Assembly (NCBI GenBank): GCA_016284305.1
Contig: JAEEON010000075.1
Span: 82,349 to 146,348, forward strand
Source of the DNA: Bacteroidales bacterium
GTDB lineage: Bacteria; Bacteroidota; Bacteroidia; Bacteroidales; F082
DNA: 64,000 nt
Reading direction: 5' to 3'
A program made the translations under genes and the position numbers. Below are positions 16,891 through 26,217 of this stretch, in pieces. The notes below the pieces were generated by a model. The model ran no database searches, was not told where the DNA came from, and was given only the letters and a program-made list of their open reading frames with translations. Position 1 is the first letter of the stretch. Each line of letters begins with the position of its first letter.

Positions 16891-17451
16891 ATGGAACTCA
16901 ACAAAATTCAGGACTGGAATCGTACAACTGATGCGATTTACAAAAACGTAATGCTTTATGTCATTGCCGGTGTTGCCGCTGCAATATTCGGAATGATTCC
17001 GTTGGTGGGCTGGTTAGCCAAGGCTTGCAACCTCGCTGTTGTTGCAGGTTATGTTGCCTTCTACATCCGTCTGAAGGATTTGCAACTTATAGCTGAACCC
17101 AACGATGCTCCTGCTATCCAAAAGCTGTGCCTCGGAGTGCTGCTCTACATCGTCGCCCTTGCCGTGAAGGAAATCCCGGTCGCCGGATGGATCATCAGCC
17201 CCATCGTCATGATTGTGAGCTTTGTGTTCATGCTTTTGGGATACAACGCCCTGAGGCAGTCTGCTACCTTCCCAGGAAAGGAAGGCATGAAGCTTCTGTT
17301 CATCGCTGCCATCCTTGGCGTGGTTGCCTCCGTATTCGCTCTTATCCCGCTCGTGGGTACGATCATCGCAGGTATCCTTGGCATCGTCAACTTCGTCCTC
17401 TTCCTCCTCGGATGGAAGAAAGTTGCCGAACCCATCACCGCAACGGAATAA
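16891..17451 (+). CDS. Unrecognised polytopic membrane protein with three IP-x-x-G repeats
   Basis: I do not recognise this 186-residue protein. Five hydrophobic segments are visible: about residues 20-40, 44-58, 84-98, 103-121 and 130-175 (the last probably two helices). The phrases GMIPLVGWL, KEIPVAGWI and ALIPLVGTI occur at similar positions relative to helices, suggesting an internally repeated hairpin. There is no signal lipobox or known catalytic motif. It stands alone, with its own promoter and a strong terminator just after the stop, so it is probably monocistronic. An inner-membrane location is inferred; no function is assigned. Confidence 0.75.
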   Translation: MELNKIQDWNRTTDAIYKNVMLYVIAGVAAAIFGMIPLVGWLAKACNLAVVAGYVAFYIRLKDLQLIAEPNDAPAIQKLCLGVLLYIVALAVKEIPVAGWIISPIVMIVSFVFMLLGYNALRQSATFPGKEGMKLLFIAAILGVVASVFALIPLVGTIIAGILGIVNFVLFLLGWKKVAEPITATE

Positions 17452-17472
17452 GCCTTACTACTCCTGTTTTTT

Positions 17473-17507
17473 AAAAAAACTCTGGCGACATCGCCAGAGT
17501 TTTTTTA
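17473..17507. terminator. Bidirectional intrinsic terminator
   Basis: ACTCTGGCGA and TCGCCAGAGT form a perfect stem (loop effectively four bases), flanked by A7 on the left and a T run on the right. It serves both the plus-strand membrane gene and the convergent DUF4296 gene, whose TAA stop lies in the T run. Confidence 0.92.
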
Positions 17508-17849
17508 TTGTCCCTCTAAAGCCTTCACGAACCTTTGGTTCACCGAATCCATGATCCGTTCCAAGACTTCAGGATAATGGGTGTAGTAAACCATGTTCTG
17601 CTCAAGGATGCTATCATTGATGCCGTAATGCTCGAAAAGTTGATCATAATAGGCAGTTTGCAGCTTGGTCACATTCTCCCCCACCGTCTTACGTTGGTTC
17701 AAATCGGATTCTATGAGATAGGAGTCGGTCAACACCTCAATCATCTGTTGCTCCGTCAAGAATGGTTCTGGCTTTTTCACCTTATTGGAACCATCACAAG
17801 CCGACAAGAGTACCACGACAGCGAGGGCTGCCATCCATAATATTCTCAT
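17505..17849 (-). CDS. DUF4296 family lipoprotein
   Basis: A small lipoprotein. The ORF track starts at 17879, overlapping the end of recQ; I choose the in-frame ATG at 17849, because MRILWMAALAVVVLLSACDG is then a proper lipoprotein signal with lipobox LSAC, giving 114 residues. The remainder (FLTEQQMIEVLTDSYLIESD, then HYGINDSILEQNMVYYTHYPE) matches the DUF4296 family of Bacteroidota, predicted helical and of unknown role. The start is 16 bases after the recQ stop, so it may be cotranscribed with recQ. Its stop falls in the shared terminator. Confidence 0.85.
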   Translation of the reverse strand: MRILWMAALAVVVLLSACDGSNKVKKPEPFLTEQQMIEVLTDSYLIESDLNQRKTVGENVTKLQTAYYDQLFEHYGINDSILEQNMVYYTHYPEVLERIMDSVNQRFVKALEGQ

Positions 17850-17865
17850 AACCAAATTATTAGAA

Positions 17866-20070
17866 TCAATTTCCAACATCCGACATAAACTTGATTCGCA
17901 TCAAGCGGACCTCTTCCTCGCTATATTCATCTTCACCGAGTTCACGGAGTGCCTGTTGCACATCGTCCGACTCCGCTTCCTGGAAGTAGTCGAGGATATC
18001 CTCCTGATGGTAGATGTCGATATTGTCTTCAATATAATAGTTCAAGTCGAGGCGGGTGCCTGAAGATACGATGCTCTCGATTTCAGAGAGCAGTTCATCG
18101 AACGAGAGTCCTTTGCCATAAGCGATATCTTCCAGAGGGATACGTTTGTCGATATTCTGGATGATACTGATCTTGAGGGCTGATTTGTTGACCACCGATT
18201 TGACGACCATGTCGTTTGGTCGGGTGATTTCGTTTTCTTCGACGTATTCCTTGATGAGCTTAATGAAAGGCTCGCCGAACTTCTCCGCCTTGCCAGCACC
18301 CACACCGGCGATCTGAGTCATTTCCTCCTTGGTGATGGGGTATTGGATAGCCATATCTTCAAGCGAAGGATCCTGGAAGATGACGAAAGGCGGCAGGTTG
18401 TTTTGTTTGGCGATGGTCTTGCGCAGGTCTTTGAGCATGGTAAAGAGGGTACGGTCGGTACCACTATCCTTGCCCATGCCCATGGCGAGGGCTTCGGATT
18501 CTTCATCGTCACCGCCTTCGTAGTCATGGTCTTTGACGAGCATGATGGAGTAAGGCTTTTTGATGAAGTCCTTGCCTTCCTTGGTAATCTTCAGCACGCC
18601 ATAGTTCTCGATGTCCTTGCTCAAGAACTTATGCACGAGGGCTTGGCGGATGATGGCGGTCCAGTACTTCTCGTCGTGGTCGCCGCCAGCGCCAAAGAAC
18701 TCGCTGTTCTCTTGTTTGGCTGCTTTGATGTCGCCGGTCAGTTTGCCGACGAGCAGTTCAGCGATATGCTTGGTCTTGAACAGTTGTTTGGTTTCGTACA
18801 CTGACTCAAGGACCAGTTTCATGTCTTCCTTGCCGTCGAATTTCTCTTTCGGTGACCGGCAGTTATCGCATGATCCGCAGTTATCTTTGTTATATTCCTC
18901 GCCAAAATAGTGGAGCAGCAGTCGGTGGCGGCACACGGCCGACTCGGCATAGGTGACCGTCTCGTTAAGCAGCTCGCGGGCGATTTCTTGTTCAGCAACG
19001 TTTTTGCCCTTGTTGAACTTCTCCAGTTTATGGATATCCTCATAGTCATAGAAGGCGATGCAGTTGCCTTCGCCACCGTCACGACCGGCACGGCCAGTCT
19101 CCTGGTAATAACCTTCAAGGCTCTTTGGGATATCGTGATGGATGACGAAGCGCACGTCGGGTTTGTCGATGCCCATACCGAAGGCGATGGTGGCAACGAT
19201 AACGTCCACTTCTTCCATAAGGAACTTGTCTTGGTTCTCCTTACGTGTCTGACTGTCGAGGCCGGCATGATAGGGCAGTGCGCGAATGCCGTTGACCACG
19301 AGGGTCTCGGCAAGTTCTTCCACTTTTTTTCGGCTCAAGCAATACACGATGCCCGACTTGCCTTGGTTTTGCTTGATATACTTGATGATGTCCTTGATTA
19401 CATCTTTGGTTTTCGGCCGCACCTCATAATATAAGTTGGGGCGATCAAACGATGACTTGAAGACCTTGGCGTCCATGATATCCAGGTTCTTCATGATATC
19501 CTGCTGCACCTTGACTGTAGCGGTGGCCGTAAGGGCAATCACAGGCAATTCGGGTGAAATGGCGTTGATGATGGGGCGCAAACGGCGATATTCCGGGCGG
19601 AAATCATGTCCCCACTCAGAGATACAGTGAGCCTCGTCGATTGCCACGAACGAAATCTTCAACGTCCTTAAAAACTCCACGGTCTCATCTTTGGTCAATG
19701 ACTCTGGGGCCACATAGAGCATTTTCGTTTTGCCACTCTTCAGATCTTCCTTGACCTCGAGCAACTCTGCCTTCGACAAGGAGGAGTTCATCACATGAGC
19801 AATGCCCAGTTCTGCGCCAAAATTGCGGATCATGTCCACCTGGTTCTTCATCAATGCAATTAGGGGCGAGACCACAATGGCGGTACCTTCCTTCATCAAG
19901 GCAGGCAACTGGTAGCAAAGCGACTTACCACCTCCAGTAGGCATCAACACAAAAGTGTTGTTGCCCGCAAGTACGCTCTTGATGATGGCTTCTTGGTTCC
20001 CTTTGAACTGGTCGAAACCAAAAACATCCTTCAATAGCTTGTGGATCGATGTCTCTTCTTTCTTAGCCAT
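17866..20070 (-). CDS. recQ: ATP-dependent DNA helicase RecQ
   Basis: A 734-residue superfamily 2 helicase. Motif I is MPTGGGKSLCYQLPAL (about residues 42-57), motif II DEAHCISEWGHDFRPEY (about 144-160), with the helicase C lobe holding GIVYCLSRKKVE and QETGRAGRDGG. The RecQ zinc-binding segment appears as CRHRLLLHYF...CGSCDNC near 385-410, followed by the winged-helix (RQC) region and an HRDC domain (PPFVIFQDPSLEDMA) near 560-630. A C-terminal acidic tail follows. It unwinds 3'-to-5' in recombination repair and fork restart. The promoter at 20175-20143 supports the start at 20070. Confidence 0.96.
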   Translation of the reverse strand: MAKKEETSIHKLLKDVFGFDQFKGNQEAIIKSVLAGNNTFVLMPTGGGKSLCYQLPALMKEGTAIVVSPLIALMKNQVDMIRNFGAELGIAHVMNSSLSKAELLEVKEDLKSGKTKMLYVAPESLTKDETVEFLRTLKISFVAIDEAHCISEWGHDFRPEYRRLRPIINAISPELPVIALTATATVKVQQDIMKNLDIMDAKVFKSSFDRPNLYYEVRPKTKDVIKDIIKYIKQNQGKSGIVYCLSRKKVEELAETLVVNGIRALPYHAGLDSQTRKENQDKFLMEEVDVIVATIAFGMGIDKPDVRFVIHHDIPKSLEGYYQETGRAGRDGGEGNCIAFYDYEDIHKLEKFNKGKNVAEQEIARELLNETVTYAESAVCRHRLLLHYFGEEYNKDNCGSCDNCRSPKEKFDGKEDMKLVLESVYETKQLFKTKHIAELLVGKLTGDIKAAKQENSEFFGAGGDHDEKYWTAIIRQALVHKFLSKDIENYGVLKITKEGKDFIKKPYSIMLVKDHDYEGGDDEESEALAMGMGKDSGTDRTLFTMLKDLRKTIAKQNNLPPFVIFQDPSLEDMAIQYPITKEEMTQIAGVGAGKAEKFGEPFIKLIKEYVEENEITRPNDMVVKSVVNKSALKISIIQNIDKRIPLEDIAYGKGLSFDELLSEIESIVSSGTRLDLNYYIEDNIDIYHQEDILDYFQEAESDDVQQALRELGEDEYSEEEVRLMRIKFMSDVGN

Positions 20071-20079
20071 AGATTCAAT

Positions 20080-20112
20080 TTTGGTTAATCCAAATTTTTA
20101 AATTACTTTTGC
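20080..20112 (+). promoter_or_regulatory. Promoter of kdsD-lptB
   Basis: TTTG (20080-20083), 20 bases, then TACTTTTGC (20104-20112). The predicted transcript would have a leader of about 73 bases before the kdsD ATG. It lies within the leader of the divergent recQ transcript. Confidence 0.72.
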
Positions 20113-20142
20113 AATCTCGAATAAACTATTTCGTTGTACATA

Positions 20143-20175
20143 CAAAGTTATAATTTTTAGTTTGGATTAGGCAAG
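20143..20175 (-). promoter_or_regulatory. Promoter of recQ
   Basis: On the minus strand CTTG (20175-20172), 21 bases, then TAACTTTG (20150-20143), 72 bases before the recQ ATG. Together with the kdsD promoter this gives overlapping divergent transcription. Confidence 0.65.
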
Positions 20176-20191
20176 AAAAAACAAAGAAAAA

Positions 20192-21175
20192 ATGCTTTCT
20201 TTCGAAGAAATAAATAATATTGCAATTCAAGTTATTGAAAATGAGGCTGATGCAATAAAAAACATCATTCCATCCCTCAATGACGACTTTGCTCGTGCGG
20301 TTGATTTGATGCTCAAAACCGAGGGAAACATCATTTTTTCCGGCATTGGGAAAAGTGCCATCATCGCGCAAAAAATCGTGGCGACACTGAATTCCACGGG
20401 CACCTCTTCGGTTTTCATGCACGCGGCCGATGCCATTCATGGCGATTTGGGCATCGTACGCAAGAAAGATCTCGTGGTATTGCTCTCGAAAAGCGGTGAG
20501 ACCCCAGAGATCAAGGTGCTGGTTCCGCTCATCAAACTGAGAGGCAACCCCATCATCGCCATCGTAGGCAACCGCGGAAGCTATCTTGCCCAACAAGCCG
20601 ACTTCGTCCTTGACGTGACGGTGAGCAACGAAGGCTATCCTGACAACCTGGCCCCCACTTGCAGCACCACCGCCCAGCTGGTGATGGGCGACGCCTTGGC
20701 CTTGTGCCTGATGAAATGCCGAGGCTTCTCCACCGACGACTTCGCCAAGTTCCATCCTGGTGGCGCCTTGGGCAAACAGCTCTATCTCCGCGTGAGAGAC
20801 CTCTATACCCAAAACGAAAAACCCGAAGTCGCTCCCGACGACAGCCTCGCACAAGTCATCATCGAGATGACCCAAAAACGATTGGGAGCCGCTGTGGTCA
20901 CCCTTAAAGACGAAGCACGTCAGTTCTCTTCCATCGTGGGTATCATCACCGACGGCGATTTGCGCAGGATGCTGCTCAAGCACGCCGACATCGAGCGCGT
21001 CAAGGCCAAAGAGATCATGACCCCCAACCCCAAGACCATCGACGAGAATGCCCTGGTGGCCAATGCCCTGCACAAGATGCGCCAAAACAGCATCACCCAA
21101 CTGCCCGTGCTCCATGACGGCAACTACGTCGGAGTGATTCATCTTCACGACATTTTGAAGGAGGGCGTGCTATGA
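20192..21175 (+). CDS. kdsD: Arabinose-5-phosphate isomerase (KpsF/GutQ family)
   Basis: A 327-residue cytoplasmic enzyme. An N-terminal SIS domain spans about residues 35-180, with [22 protein letters not shown] and [18 protein letters not shown]; the C-terminal third carries two CBS domains, the second containing [23 protein letters not shown]. This architecture and length (about 325) fit KdsD, which turns ribulose 5-phosphate into arabinose 5-phosphate, the first committed step to Kdo for LPS. The stop overlaps the lptB start by four bases (ATGA), coupling Kdo supply and LPS export genes. Confidence 0.94.
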   Translation: MLSFEEINNIAIQVIENEADAIKNIIPSLNDDFARAVDLMLKTEGNIIFSGIGKSAIIAQKIVATLNSTGTSSVFMHAADAIHGDLGIVRKKDLVVLLSKSGETPEIKVLVPLIKLRGNPIIAIVGNRGSYLAQQADFVLDVTVSNEGYPDNLAPTCSTTAQLVMGDALALCLMKCRGFSTDDFAKFHPGGALGKQLYLRVRDLYTQNEKPEVAPDDSLAQVIIEMTQKRLGAAVVTLKDEARQFSSIVGIITDGDLRRMLLKHADIERVKAKEIMTPNPKTIDENALVANALHKMRQNSITQLPVLHDGNYVGVIHLHDILKEGVL

Positions 21176-21909
21176 AACTTTGGACACAACACCTAATCAA
21201 AAAATACAAGCAACGCACTGTCGTCAACGATGTCAGCGTCGAACTGGAACAGGGCGAAATCGTAGGACTCCTTGGACCTAACGGAGCAGGAAAGACCACC
21301 ACCTTTTATATGATTGTCGGACTCATCAAGCCGCTCTCTGGCAAGGTCTTCCTCGACGACCGCGAGTTGACTGGCGAGCCCATGTACAAACGAGCACAGA
21401 TGGGCATCGGATACCTTGCCCAAGAAGCCTCCGTTTTCCGCCAGATGACGGTCGAAGACAACATCTTCTCTGTGATGCAGTTCAAGAAAGGCCTCACCCG
21501 TGCTGAACGTCAAGAAAAACTGGAATCGCTGCTCGACGAATTCGGACTTCAGCATGTGCGCAAGAACAAAGGCATCCAGCTGTCGGGAGGCGAACGACGG
21601 AGAACCGAAATCGCACGTGCCCTGGCCGTCGATCCCAATTTCATCCTTCTCGACGAACCCTTTGCAGGCGTTGACCCCATCGCTGTAGAAGACATCCAAC
21701 GCATCATCTTCAAACTGAAAAAGAAGAACATCGGTGTCCTCATCACCGACCACAACGTCCACGAAACGCTCTCCATCACCGACCACGACTACCTCCTCGT
21801 CGATGGCAAAGTACTGACCTCAGGCCCACCGGAACAGCTGGCACAAGACCAACACGTCAGAGAGGTCTATCTCGGACAAAACTTCATCTTCCAGAAGAAA
21901 GAGTTTTAA
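21172..21909 (+). CDS. lptB: LPS export ABC transporter ATP-binding protein LptB
   Basis: A 245-residue ABC ATPase with Walker [21 protein letters not shown] near residues 34-53, the Q-loop region [15 protein letters not shown], signature [15 protein letters not shown] near 139-153 and Walker [21 protein letters not shown]. The last phrase and SGGERRR are specific marks of LptB. It powers extraction of LPS by LptF/LptG; a permease of that type is encoded at 11250. The start overlaps kdsD by four bases. The TAA stop shares TTAA with the TAA of the convergent pssA. Confidence 0.96.
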   Translation: MKLWTQHLIKKYKQRTVVNDVSVELEQGEIVGLLGPNGAGKTTTFYMIVGLIKPLSGKVFLDDRELTGEPMYKRAQMGIGYLAQEASVFRQMTVEDNIFSVMQFKKGLTRAERQEKLESLLDEFGLQHVRKNKGIQLSGGERRRTEIARALAVDPNFILLDEPFAGVDPIAVEDIQRIIFKLKKKNIGVLITDHNVHETLSITDHDYLLVDGKVLTSGPPEQLAQDQHVREVYLGQNFIFQKKEF

Positions 21910-22613
21910 CGGTGAAACAACACCGAGAGCAGGATGTAGAGCAAGATGATAAATGGCAGAGCCACAAAACGGAAGATGGCAAAGCCTGCCACCGCCACGA
22001 TCAAAAAGATCCACTGCAACTCATAGCCTTTCCAGGCAAACGACTTCATCTTGAACGAGAAGAAACGGATGTTGCTCACCATCATGAAGGCAAAGACCAG
22101 AGTGATGCCGACGCAAGCCCAGAACCTCAAGGCACCATCAGCAAGGTGTTCGACTTGGGCGAGAGCCATGGGCAGTGAGGCAACGAAGAGTGCCATCGCC
22201 GGTGCAGGCAATCCACGGAAGGAAGTGACTTGCGTGTCGTCGTTGTTGAATTTAGCCAGACGAACTGCAGCAAACACCGGAAGCAAGAAAGCCAGATAGG
22301 CCCACGAAACAGGCACCACCCAAACCATGCTAAACACAGGATAGATGGCATGGCTCATCAAATAAAACATGATGAAACCCGGGGCCACACCGAACGAGAC
22401 CACATCGGAAAGTGAGTCGAGGTCAGCCCCGATAGAGGATTGCGTGTGAAGAAGCCGTGCGGCAAAACCATCAAGAAAGTCGAAGATGCCCGCCACGAAG
22501 ATCATAATGGCCGCCTTGATGGGCATGCCCAAAGTGAGAAACAAGATGGAAAGACAACCAGAGACGAGGTTGCCGCAGGTGATGGCATTCGGGATATGTT
22601 GCTTAAATTTCAT
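21906..22613 (-). CDS. pssA: CDP-diacylglycerol--serine O-phosphatidyltransferase
   Basis: A 235-residue integral membrane enzyme of the CDP-alcohol phosphatidyltransferase family. The full catalytic motif D-x2-D-G-x2-A-R-x8-G-x3-D-x3-D is present as [20 protein letters not shown] followed by DSLSD near residues 45-70. At least six hydrophobic segments follow. It makes phosphatidylserine, the precursor of phosphatidylethanolamine. It follows the beta-helix gene with one base between stop and start, so the two are likely cotranscribed although not functionally related. The stop overlaps lptB tail to tail by four bases. Confidence 0.95.
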   Translation of the reverse strand: MKFKQHIPNAITCGNLVSGCLSILFLTLGMPIKAAIMIFVAGIFDFLDGFAARLLHTQSSIGADLDSLSDVVSFGVAPGFIMFYLMSHAIYPVFSMVWVVPVSWAYLAFLLPVFAAVRLAKFNNDDTQVTSFRGLPAPAMALFVASLPMALAQVEHLADGALRFWACVGITLVFAFMMVSNIRFFSFKMKSFAWKGYELQWIFLIVAVAGFAIFRFVALPFIILLYILLSVLFHR

Positions 22614-22614
22614 G

Positions 22615-24195
22615 TTACTTTATGGTTTTTAAGGTGATTGTTCTTTCATTGGTAACGACTTCCATCAGATAAAGCCCCTTGCTGAGGTTGGCTGACATGT
22701 CGCCGACGAAAAGTTCAGCCATACCAGCGTCGCACCGTCCAAACGACTTTTCAGCCACAGGACGTCCCAATACGGACACCAGGCGGACGAGCACCTCGCC
22801 AGGTCTCTCCAACTGGAGGATGAGTTTGCTCTGCATGTTCATCGGGTTACCCAATAGCACTGCGGCATCTTGGACATGGGTCTCACCTACGGCTGCCGGT
22901 GAGAATTCATAGGGGCCTAGATCAATCCGGCCATTGGCCAAACGTGGCCATCCACCCAAGTCGAACGCTTCGAGGAGATCTGCTGGGGTTTGCTCATAAC
23001 CGGCATCACGGCAAGGACTGTTCTCCGTTAAATGGAAGTCGCCGTTCTCAGGATCAACGAAACCAGGATCGCTGTCGATGACATTTTCATAAACCTTGAT
23101 GTTCTGAGCTCCCGTAAACTGATTCAATCCTTCCTCGAACAAGCAGTTATAGAATTCCGGACAAAACTCATTGTACGTCCAAATCCATTGCTGGATGGTA
23201 TCGCCTGCAACGCCCAAGCCATTGGGATAGTTTCCACTGACAATACAGTTATACATCTTAGGCTGGCTTTCCATATAATAGAAAACGCCATTGCAGTTCA
23301 CTCCATCGGAGCAGTTACGGGTCACGGTGACATTATACACGTCGGGTGAGGCATCCGCGAAGGCCATGCCTCCGGCAAAATGAAACGCATGGTTGTCATG
23401 AAGCAGCAGGTTTGAAAGTCGGCATTTCTTGTCGTTGCATCGCATAAGGTAGAACCCAGCTCCATTGAGGCCTTCGTTGTAGGCAAACACCGCTCTGTCG
23501 ATCGAAACCGTGCAACTGTCGAGGCTCATGGCTCCTCCGATAGTGATTTCCCCATAGTTGTGGAGGAATTCCATATCTGTCATGACGACATCGCATTTCA
23601 GGAATCGCGCCCCCCCACCATACATAAAATAGAGGTCGTCACCTGTATATACCTTATTATTAATAATAGCACAATGGGAGAAATGCAATTTGGAATCCAC
23701 CGCATTGATGGCACCGCCATGTTCACGGGCAAAGTTGCAATTGAACGTGGTGTTGGTAATCTCGACGTCGTCCGACATGTAGATGTTCATGGCACCGCCA
23801 TGTTGGTCAAGGGTATCGGCAGCCTTACCGTATTGGAGCAGGCAATAGTCCATTCTGAACTTTCCAGCGTTCATCAACTGAAAGCCATTCCAGCCTCCCT
23901 TATAGGAATTGTAAATCCAGAATCCCGTAGTATCATTTACGGTAAAGACGATGCTGTCGTTGGGTTCTCCCAAGGCGATCAGCGAAGCCCCATCCTCGAC
24001 AGAGATGCCGTAGAAGCCATCAAACAACACGAAAGTACCTGGAGTGATCATTAAAGAGTCGGCAATCTTCACATCACCGATTACCCTAATAGTATCGGCA
24101 TCCCATACACCCGACTGGAAGCCTTCAACTTCGATTGTCTGGGCATGGGCCAATAATGCAAAAAACGCAAAAAGAAGTAAAAACAAGTGTTTCAT
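22615..24195 (-). CDS. Secreted right-handed beta-helix protein with T9SS-type C-terminal domain
   Basis: A 526-residue secreted protein. A signal peptide (MKHLFLLLFAFFALLAHAQ) leads into repeated short strands typical of parallel beta-helix folds: DYCLLQYGKAAD, DVEITNTTFNCN, KLHFSHCAIINNK and NVTVTRNCSDG. The end of the helix resembles the choice-of-anchor Q segment (CRDAGYEQTPADLLEAFDLGG...GRIDLGPYE). The last about 75 residues (MQSKLILQLERPGEVLVRLV ... SKGLYLMEVVTNERTITLKT) look like a type A sorting domain used by T9SS. It would be exported across the outer membrane and attached to the surface or released. Ligand or polysaccharide target unknown. Confidence 0.82.
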   Translation of the reverse strand: MKHLFLLLFAFFALLAHAQTIEVEGFQSGVWDADTIRVIGDVKIADSLMITPGTFVLFDGFYGISVEDGASLIALGEPNDSIVFTVNDTTGFWIYNSYKGGWNGFQLMNAGKFRMDYCLLQYGKAADTLDQHGGAMNIYMSDDVEITNTTFNCNFAREHGGAINAVDSKLHFSHCAIINNKVYTGDDLYFMYGGGARFLKCDVVMTDMEFLHNYGEITIGGAMSLDSCTVSIDRAVFAYNEGLNGAGFYLMRCNDKKCRLSNLLLHDNHAFHFAGGMAFADASPDVYNVTVTRNCSDGVNCNGVFYYMESQPKMYNCIVSGNYPNGLGVAGDTIQQWIWTYNEFCPEFYNCLFEEGLNQFTGAQNIKVYENVIDSDPGFVDPENGDFHLTENSPCRDAGYEQTPADLLEAFDLGGWPRLANGRIDLGPYEFSPAAVGETHVQDAAVLLGNPMNMQSKLILQLERPGEVLVRLVSVLGRPVAEKSFGRCDAGMAELFVGDMSANLSKGLYLMEVVTNERTITLKTIK

Positions 24196-24241
24196 AAGCC
24201 ATTTTCATTAATATGATTGCAAATTTAGAAAAAGTAGTTTG

Positions 24242-24250
24242 TATTTTTGC
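24242..24250 (+). promoter_or_regulatory. -7 box of queA
   Basis: TATTTTTGC lies 13 bases before the ATG at 24264, with ATTG about 20 bases further upstream. The ORF-track start at 24213 would lie upstream of this box, which favours the start at 24264. Confidence 0.6.
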
Positions 24251-24263
24251 AAAAAAAATCATC

Positions 24264-25472
24264 ATGACCGACATTCGCGATTTATCCATTGATGCGTACG
24301 ACTACCCCTTACCTGAGGACCGAATCGCCAAATACCCATTGGCGGAGCGAGATGCGTCGAAGTTATTGGTGTTGAGAGGCGACCAGATCGAAGAGACGCT
24401 ATTTAAGCACATCGGCGACTTTTTGCCGAAGGAGGCATTGTTGGTCTTCAACGAGACCAAGGTGATTCGTGCGCGCTTGCGTTTCCAAAAAGACACGGGT
24501 GCACCCATCGAAATCTTTTGTTTGGAGCCCGATGCTGACTATCAGGTGGCTTTCAGCTCCACCTCACCAGTCCGATGGAAGTGTCTGGTAGGCAACTCGA
24601 AACGTTGGCGCGAAGGAGTTCTTCACATGAATTTGGTTGTGGAAGGCCATGATGTAGTTCTCTCAGCGCTTCGTGTGGAGAAGAACGACCAGTATTCAGA
24701 GATTGAGTTCTCCTGGGAGCCGTCGCAGCTGTCGTTCGCATCGGTTCTAGAGGCCGCTGGCGAGATTCCTTTGCCGCCGTATCTACATCGCGACGCCGAG
24801 CCTGAGGATCGCGACCGGTACCAGACGGTTTTTGCCCGTTATGATGGATCGGTGGCAGCACCCACGGCGGGATTGCATTTCACAAAGCCATTGTTGGAGC
24901 AACTGAAGTCCCAGGGGTTCGACCTCGACGAGGTCACGCTTCATGTCGGAGCTGGCACTTTCCGTCCGGTAGCCACGGCCACCATCGGTGAACATGCCAT
25001 GCATTCCGAGACCATCGTGGTGAGGCGAAGCCTGATCCAACATCTCATCGACGCTTCGGGAAGAGCCATCATCCCCGTGGGAACCACGAGCACGCGCACC
25101 CTTGAGAGTCTCTATTGGATTGGCATGATGCTTCAAGAGCAAGGCATGGAGCTTCGCGACCTCCATGTAAGGCAATGGTATCCATACGAGGATCATCAGC
25201 CTCTGACGCGTGAAGATGCTTTACGGAACATCCTTGCCTATCTTGACCGTCATCAACTGACCCGACTTGAGGCTTCCACGGCCTTGATGATCGCCCCAAG
25301 TTACTCGATGAAAGTCATCACAGGCTTGATCACCAACTTCCATCAACCCAAAAGTACACTTCTTTTATTAGTGTCGGCACTCATCGGCGACCGCTGGAAA
25401 AGTGGCTACCAGTATGCTCTCAGCCATGGTTTCCGTTTTTTGAGCTACGGCGATAGTTGCCTTTTATTGTGA
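24264..25472 (+). CDS. queA: tRNA preQ1(34) S-adenosylmethionine ribosyltransferase-isomerase
   Basis: A 402-residue enzyme. I start at the ATG at 24264 (MTDIRDLSIDAYDYPLPEDR) rather than 24213, since the preceding 17 residues are not family-like and a -7 box lies between. Motifs are typical: YDYPLPEDRIAKYPL, LVFNETKVIRARL, GEIPLPPYLHR, YQTVFARYDGSVAAPTAGLHFT and LHVGAGTFRPV, then TLESLYW and NFHQPKSTLLLLVSA. It transfers the ribosyl part of S-adenosylmethionine to preQ1 in tRNA to form epoxyqueuosine. The middle segment (residues about 75-145) is longer than in E. coli QueA (about 356), as in Bacteroidota homologues. Confidence 0.95.
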   Translation: MTDIRDLSIDAYDYPLPEDRIAKYPLAERDASKLLVLRGDQIEETLFKHIGDFLPKEALLVFNETKVIRARLRFQKDTGAPIEIFCLEPDADYQVAFSSTSPVRWKCLVGNSKRWREGVLHMNLVVEGHDVVLSALRVEKNDQYSEIEFSWEPSQLSFASVLEAAGEIPLPPYLHRDAEPEDRDRYQTVFARYDGSVAAPTAGLHFTKPLLEQLKSQGFDLDEVTLHVGAGTFRPVATATIGEHAMHSETIVVRRSLIQHLIDASGRAIIPVGTTSTRTLESLYWIGMMLQEQGMELRDLHVRQWYPYEDHQPLTREDALRNILAYLDRHQLTRLEASTALMIAPSYSMKVITGLITNFHQPKSTLLLLVSALIGDRWKSGYQYALSHGFRFLSYGDSCLLL

Positions 25473-25605
25473 TTAATTTCAATTTTTTTTGATTTTTTTT
25501 CTCAAAAATTAATTTTTGGTACGGTAATTGATAATTTTCACAGTGTAGTTGAAAAACAAAAAAACACAAACAAACACAAATTATTAACTTAAATACTTAA
25601 ACATC

Positions 25606-26166
25606 ATGAAAAAAGCATTAGTACTCGGAGTCATGGCCATGTTTGCCATCAACTTCATCGCCGTTCAGAACGTTAACGCTCAAGGACCAGACAAATCAGC
25701 TGCCAAACCAACCAAGACCAGCGTATCTGCACAACCCAACACCGCCAAGACTGATGGCAAGCAGGTAGATCCTAAAAGAGCTGACAGAACCAGTGTTAAC
25801 AGCCAGTCCGCTGACGACAAGACCCCCACTACCACCAAGAAAGCCAGTGGCAAGTTGACCACCACCATTAAGGAAGGCAATGCCGGTGTCCAATCCAGCC
25901 AAGCCGCCGGTTCCGTTGATGGAAAGCCAGTCAAGATTGAAAGCGACAAGACCACCACTGTCAAGCACAACACCACCCTTGGCACTCACAAAAGCAATGG
26001 CAAAGCCGACAAGGCCCCTGCTCGTACCAAAATCACCTCTGGCAAGACCACTCTGAAGACCAACCCTAACACCAACAGTCTCAAGCTGAGACCCAAAGAG
26101 ATGATTGAAGAAAAGACCGACGCAGCCAAAGCTGAAAAAGCAGCCGCTGAGAGCAACAGAAAGTAA
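25606..26166 (+). CDS. Secreted Lys/Thr-rich low-complexity protein, unrecognised
   Basis: An 186-residue protein I cannot place in a family. Residues 1-25 (MKKALVLGVMAMFAINFIAVQ...) form a clear signal peptide ending near NVNAQ. The mature part is almost entirely Lys, Thr, Ser, Ala, Asn and Asp with very few hydrophobic or aromatic residues, so it is probably disordered and strongly basic except for a short acidic stretch (EMIEEKTDAAKAEKA) near the end. Loosely repeated K-T-T and S-G-K phrases occur. It is flanked by an AT-rich spacer and a strong terminator, so it is its own unit. Periplasmic or surface location inferred. Confidence 0.7.
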   Translation: MKKALVLGVMAMFAINFIAVQNVNAQGPDKSAAKPTKTSVSAQPNTAKTDGKQVDPKRADRTSVNSQSADDKTPTTTKKASGKLTTTIKEGNAGVQSSQAAGSVDGKPVKIESDKTTTVKHNTTLGTHKSNGKADKAPARTKITSGKTTLKTNPNTNSLKLRPKEMIEEKTDAAKAEKAAAESNRK

Positions 26167-26182
26167 ACTTCAATGACAGAAT

Positions 26183-26217
26183 AAAAAATCGGGCGGGGAT
26201 TACCCGCCCGATTTTTT
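26183..26217. terminator. Bidirectional intrinsic terminator
   Basis: AAAAAATCGGGCGGG and CCCGCCCGATTTTTT form a perfect 15-base stem around GATTA. It ends the Lys/Thr-rich gene on the plus strand and the polyprenyl synthase gene on the minus strand, whose stop (26218-26216) lies in the T run. Confidence 0.95.

Noticed and set aside
17850-17879. ORF-track start of the DUF4296 lipoprotein at 17879
   Set aside because: It would overlap recQ and place ten polar residues before the signal peptide; the ATG at 17849 gives a normal lipoprotein signal.
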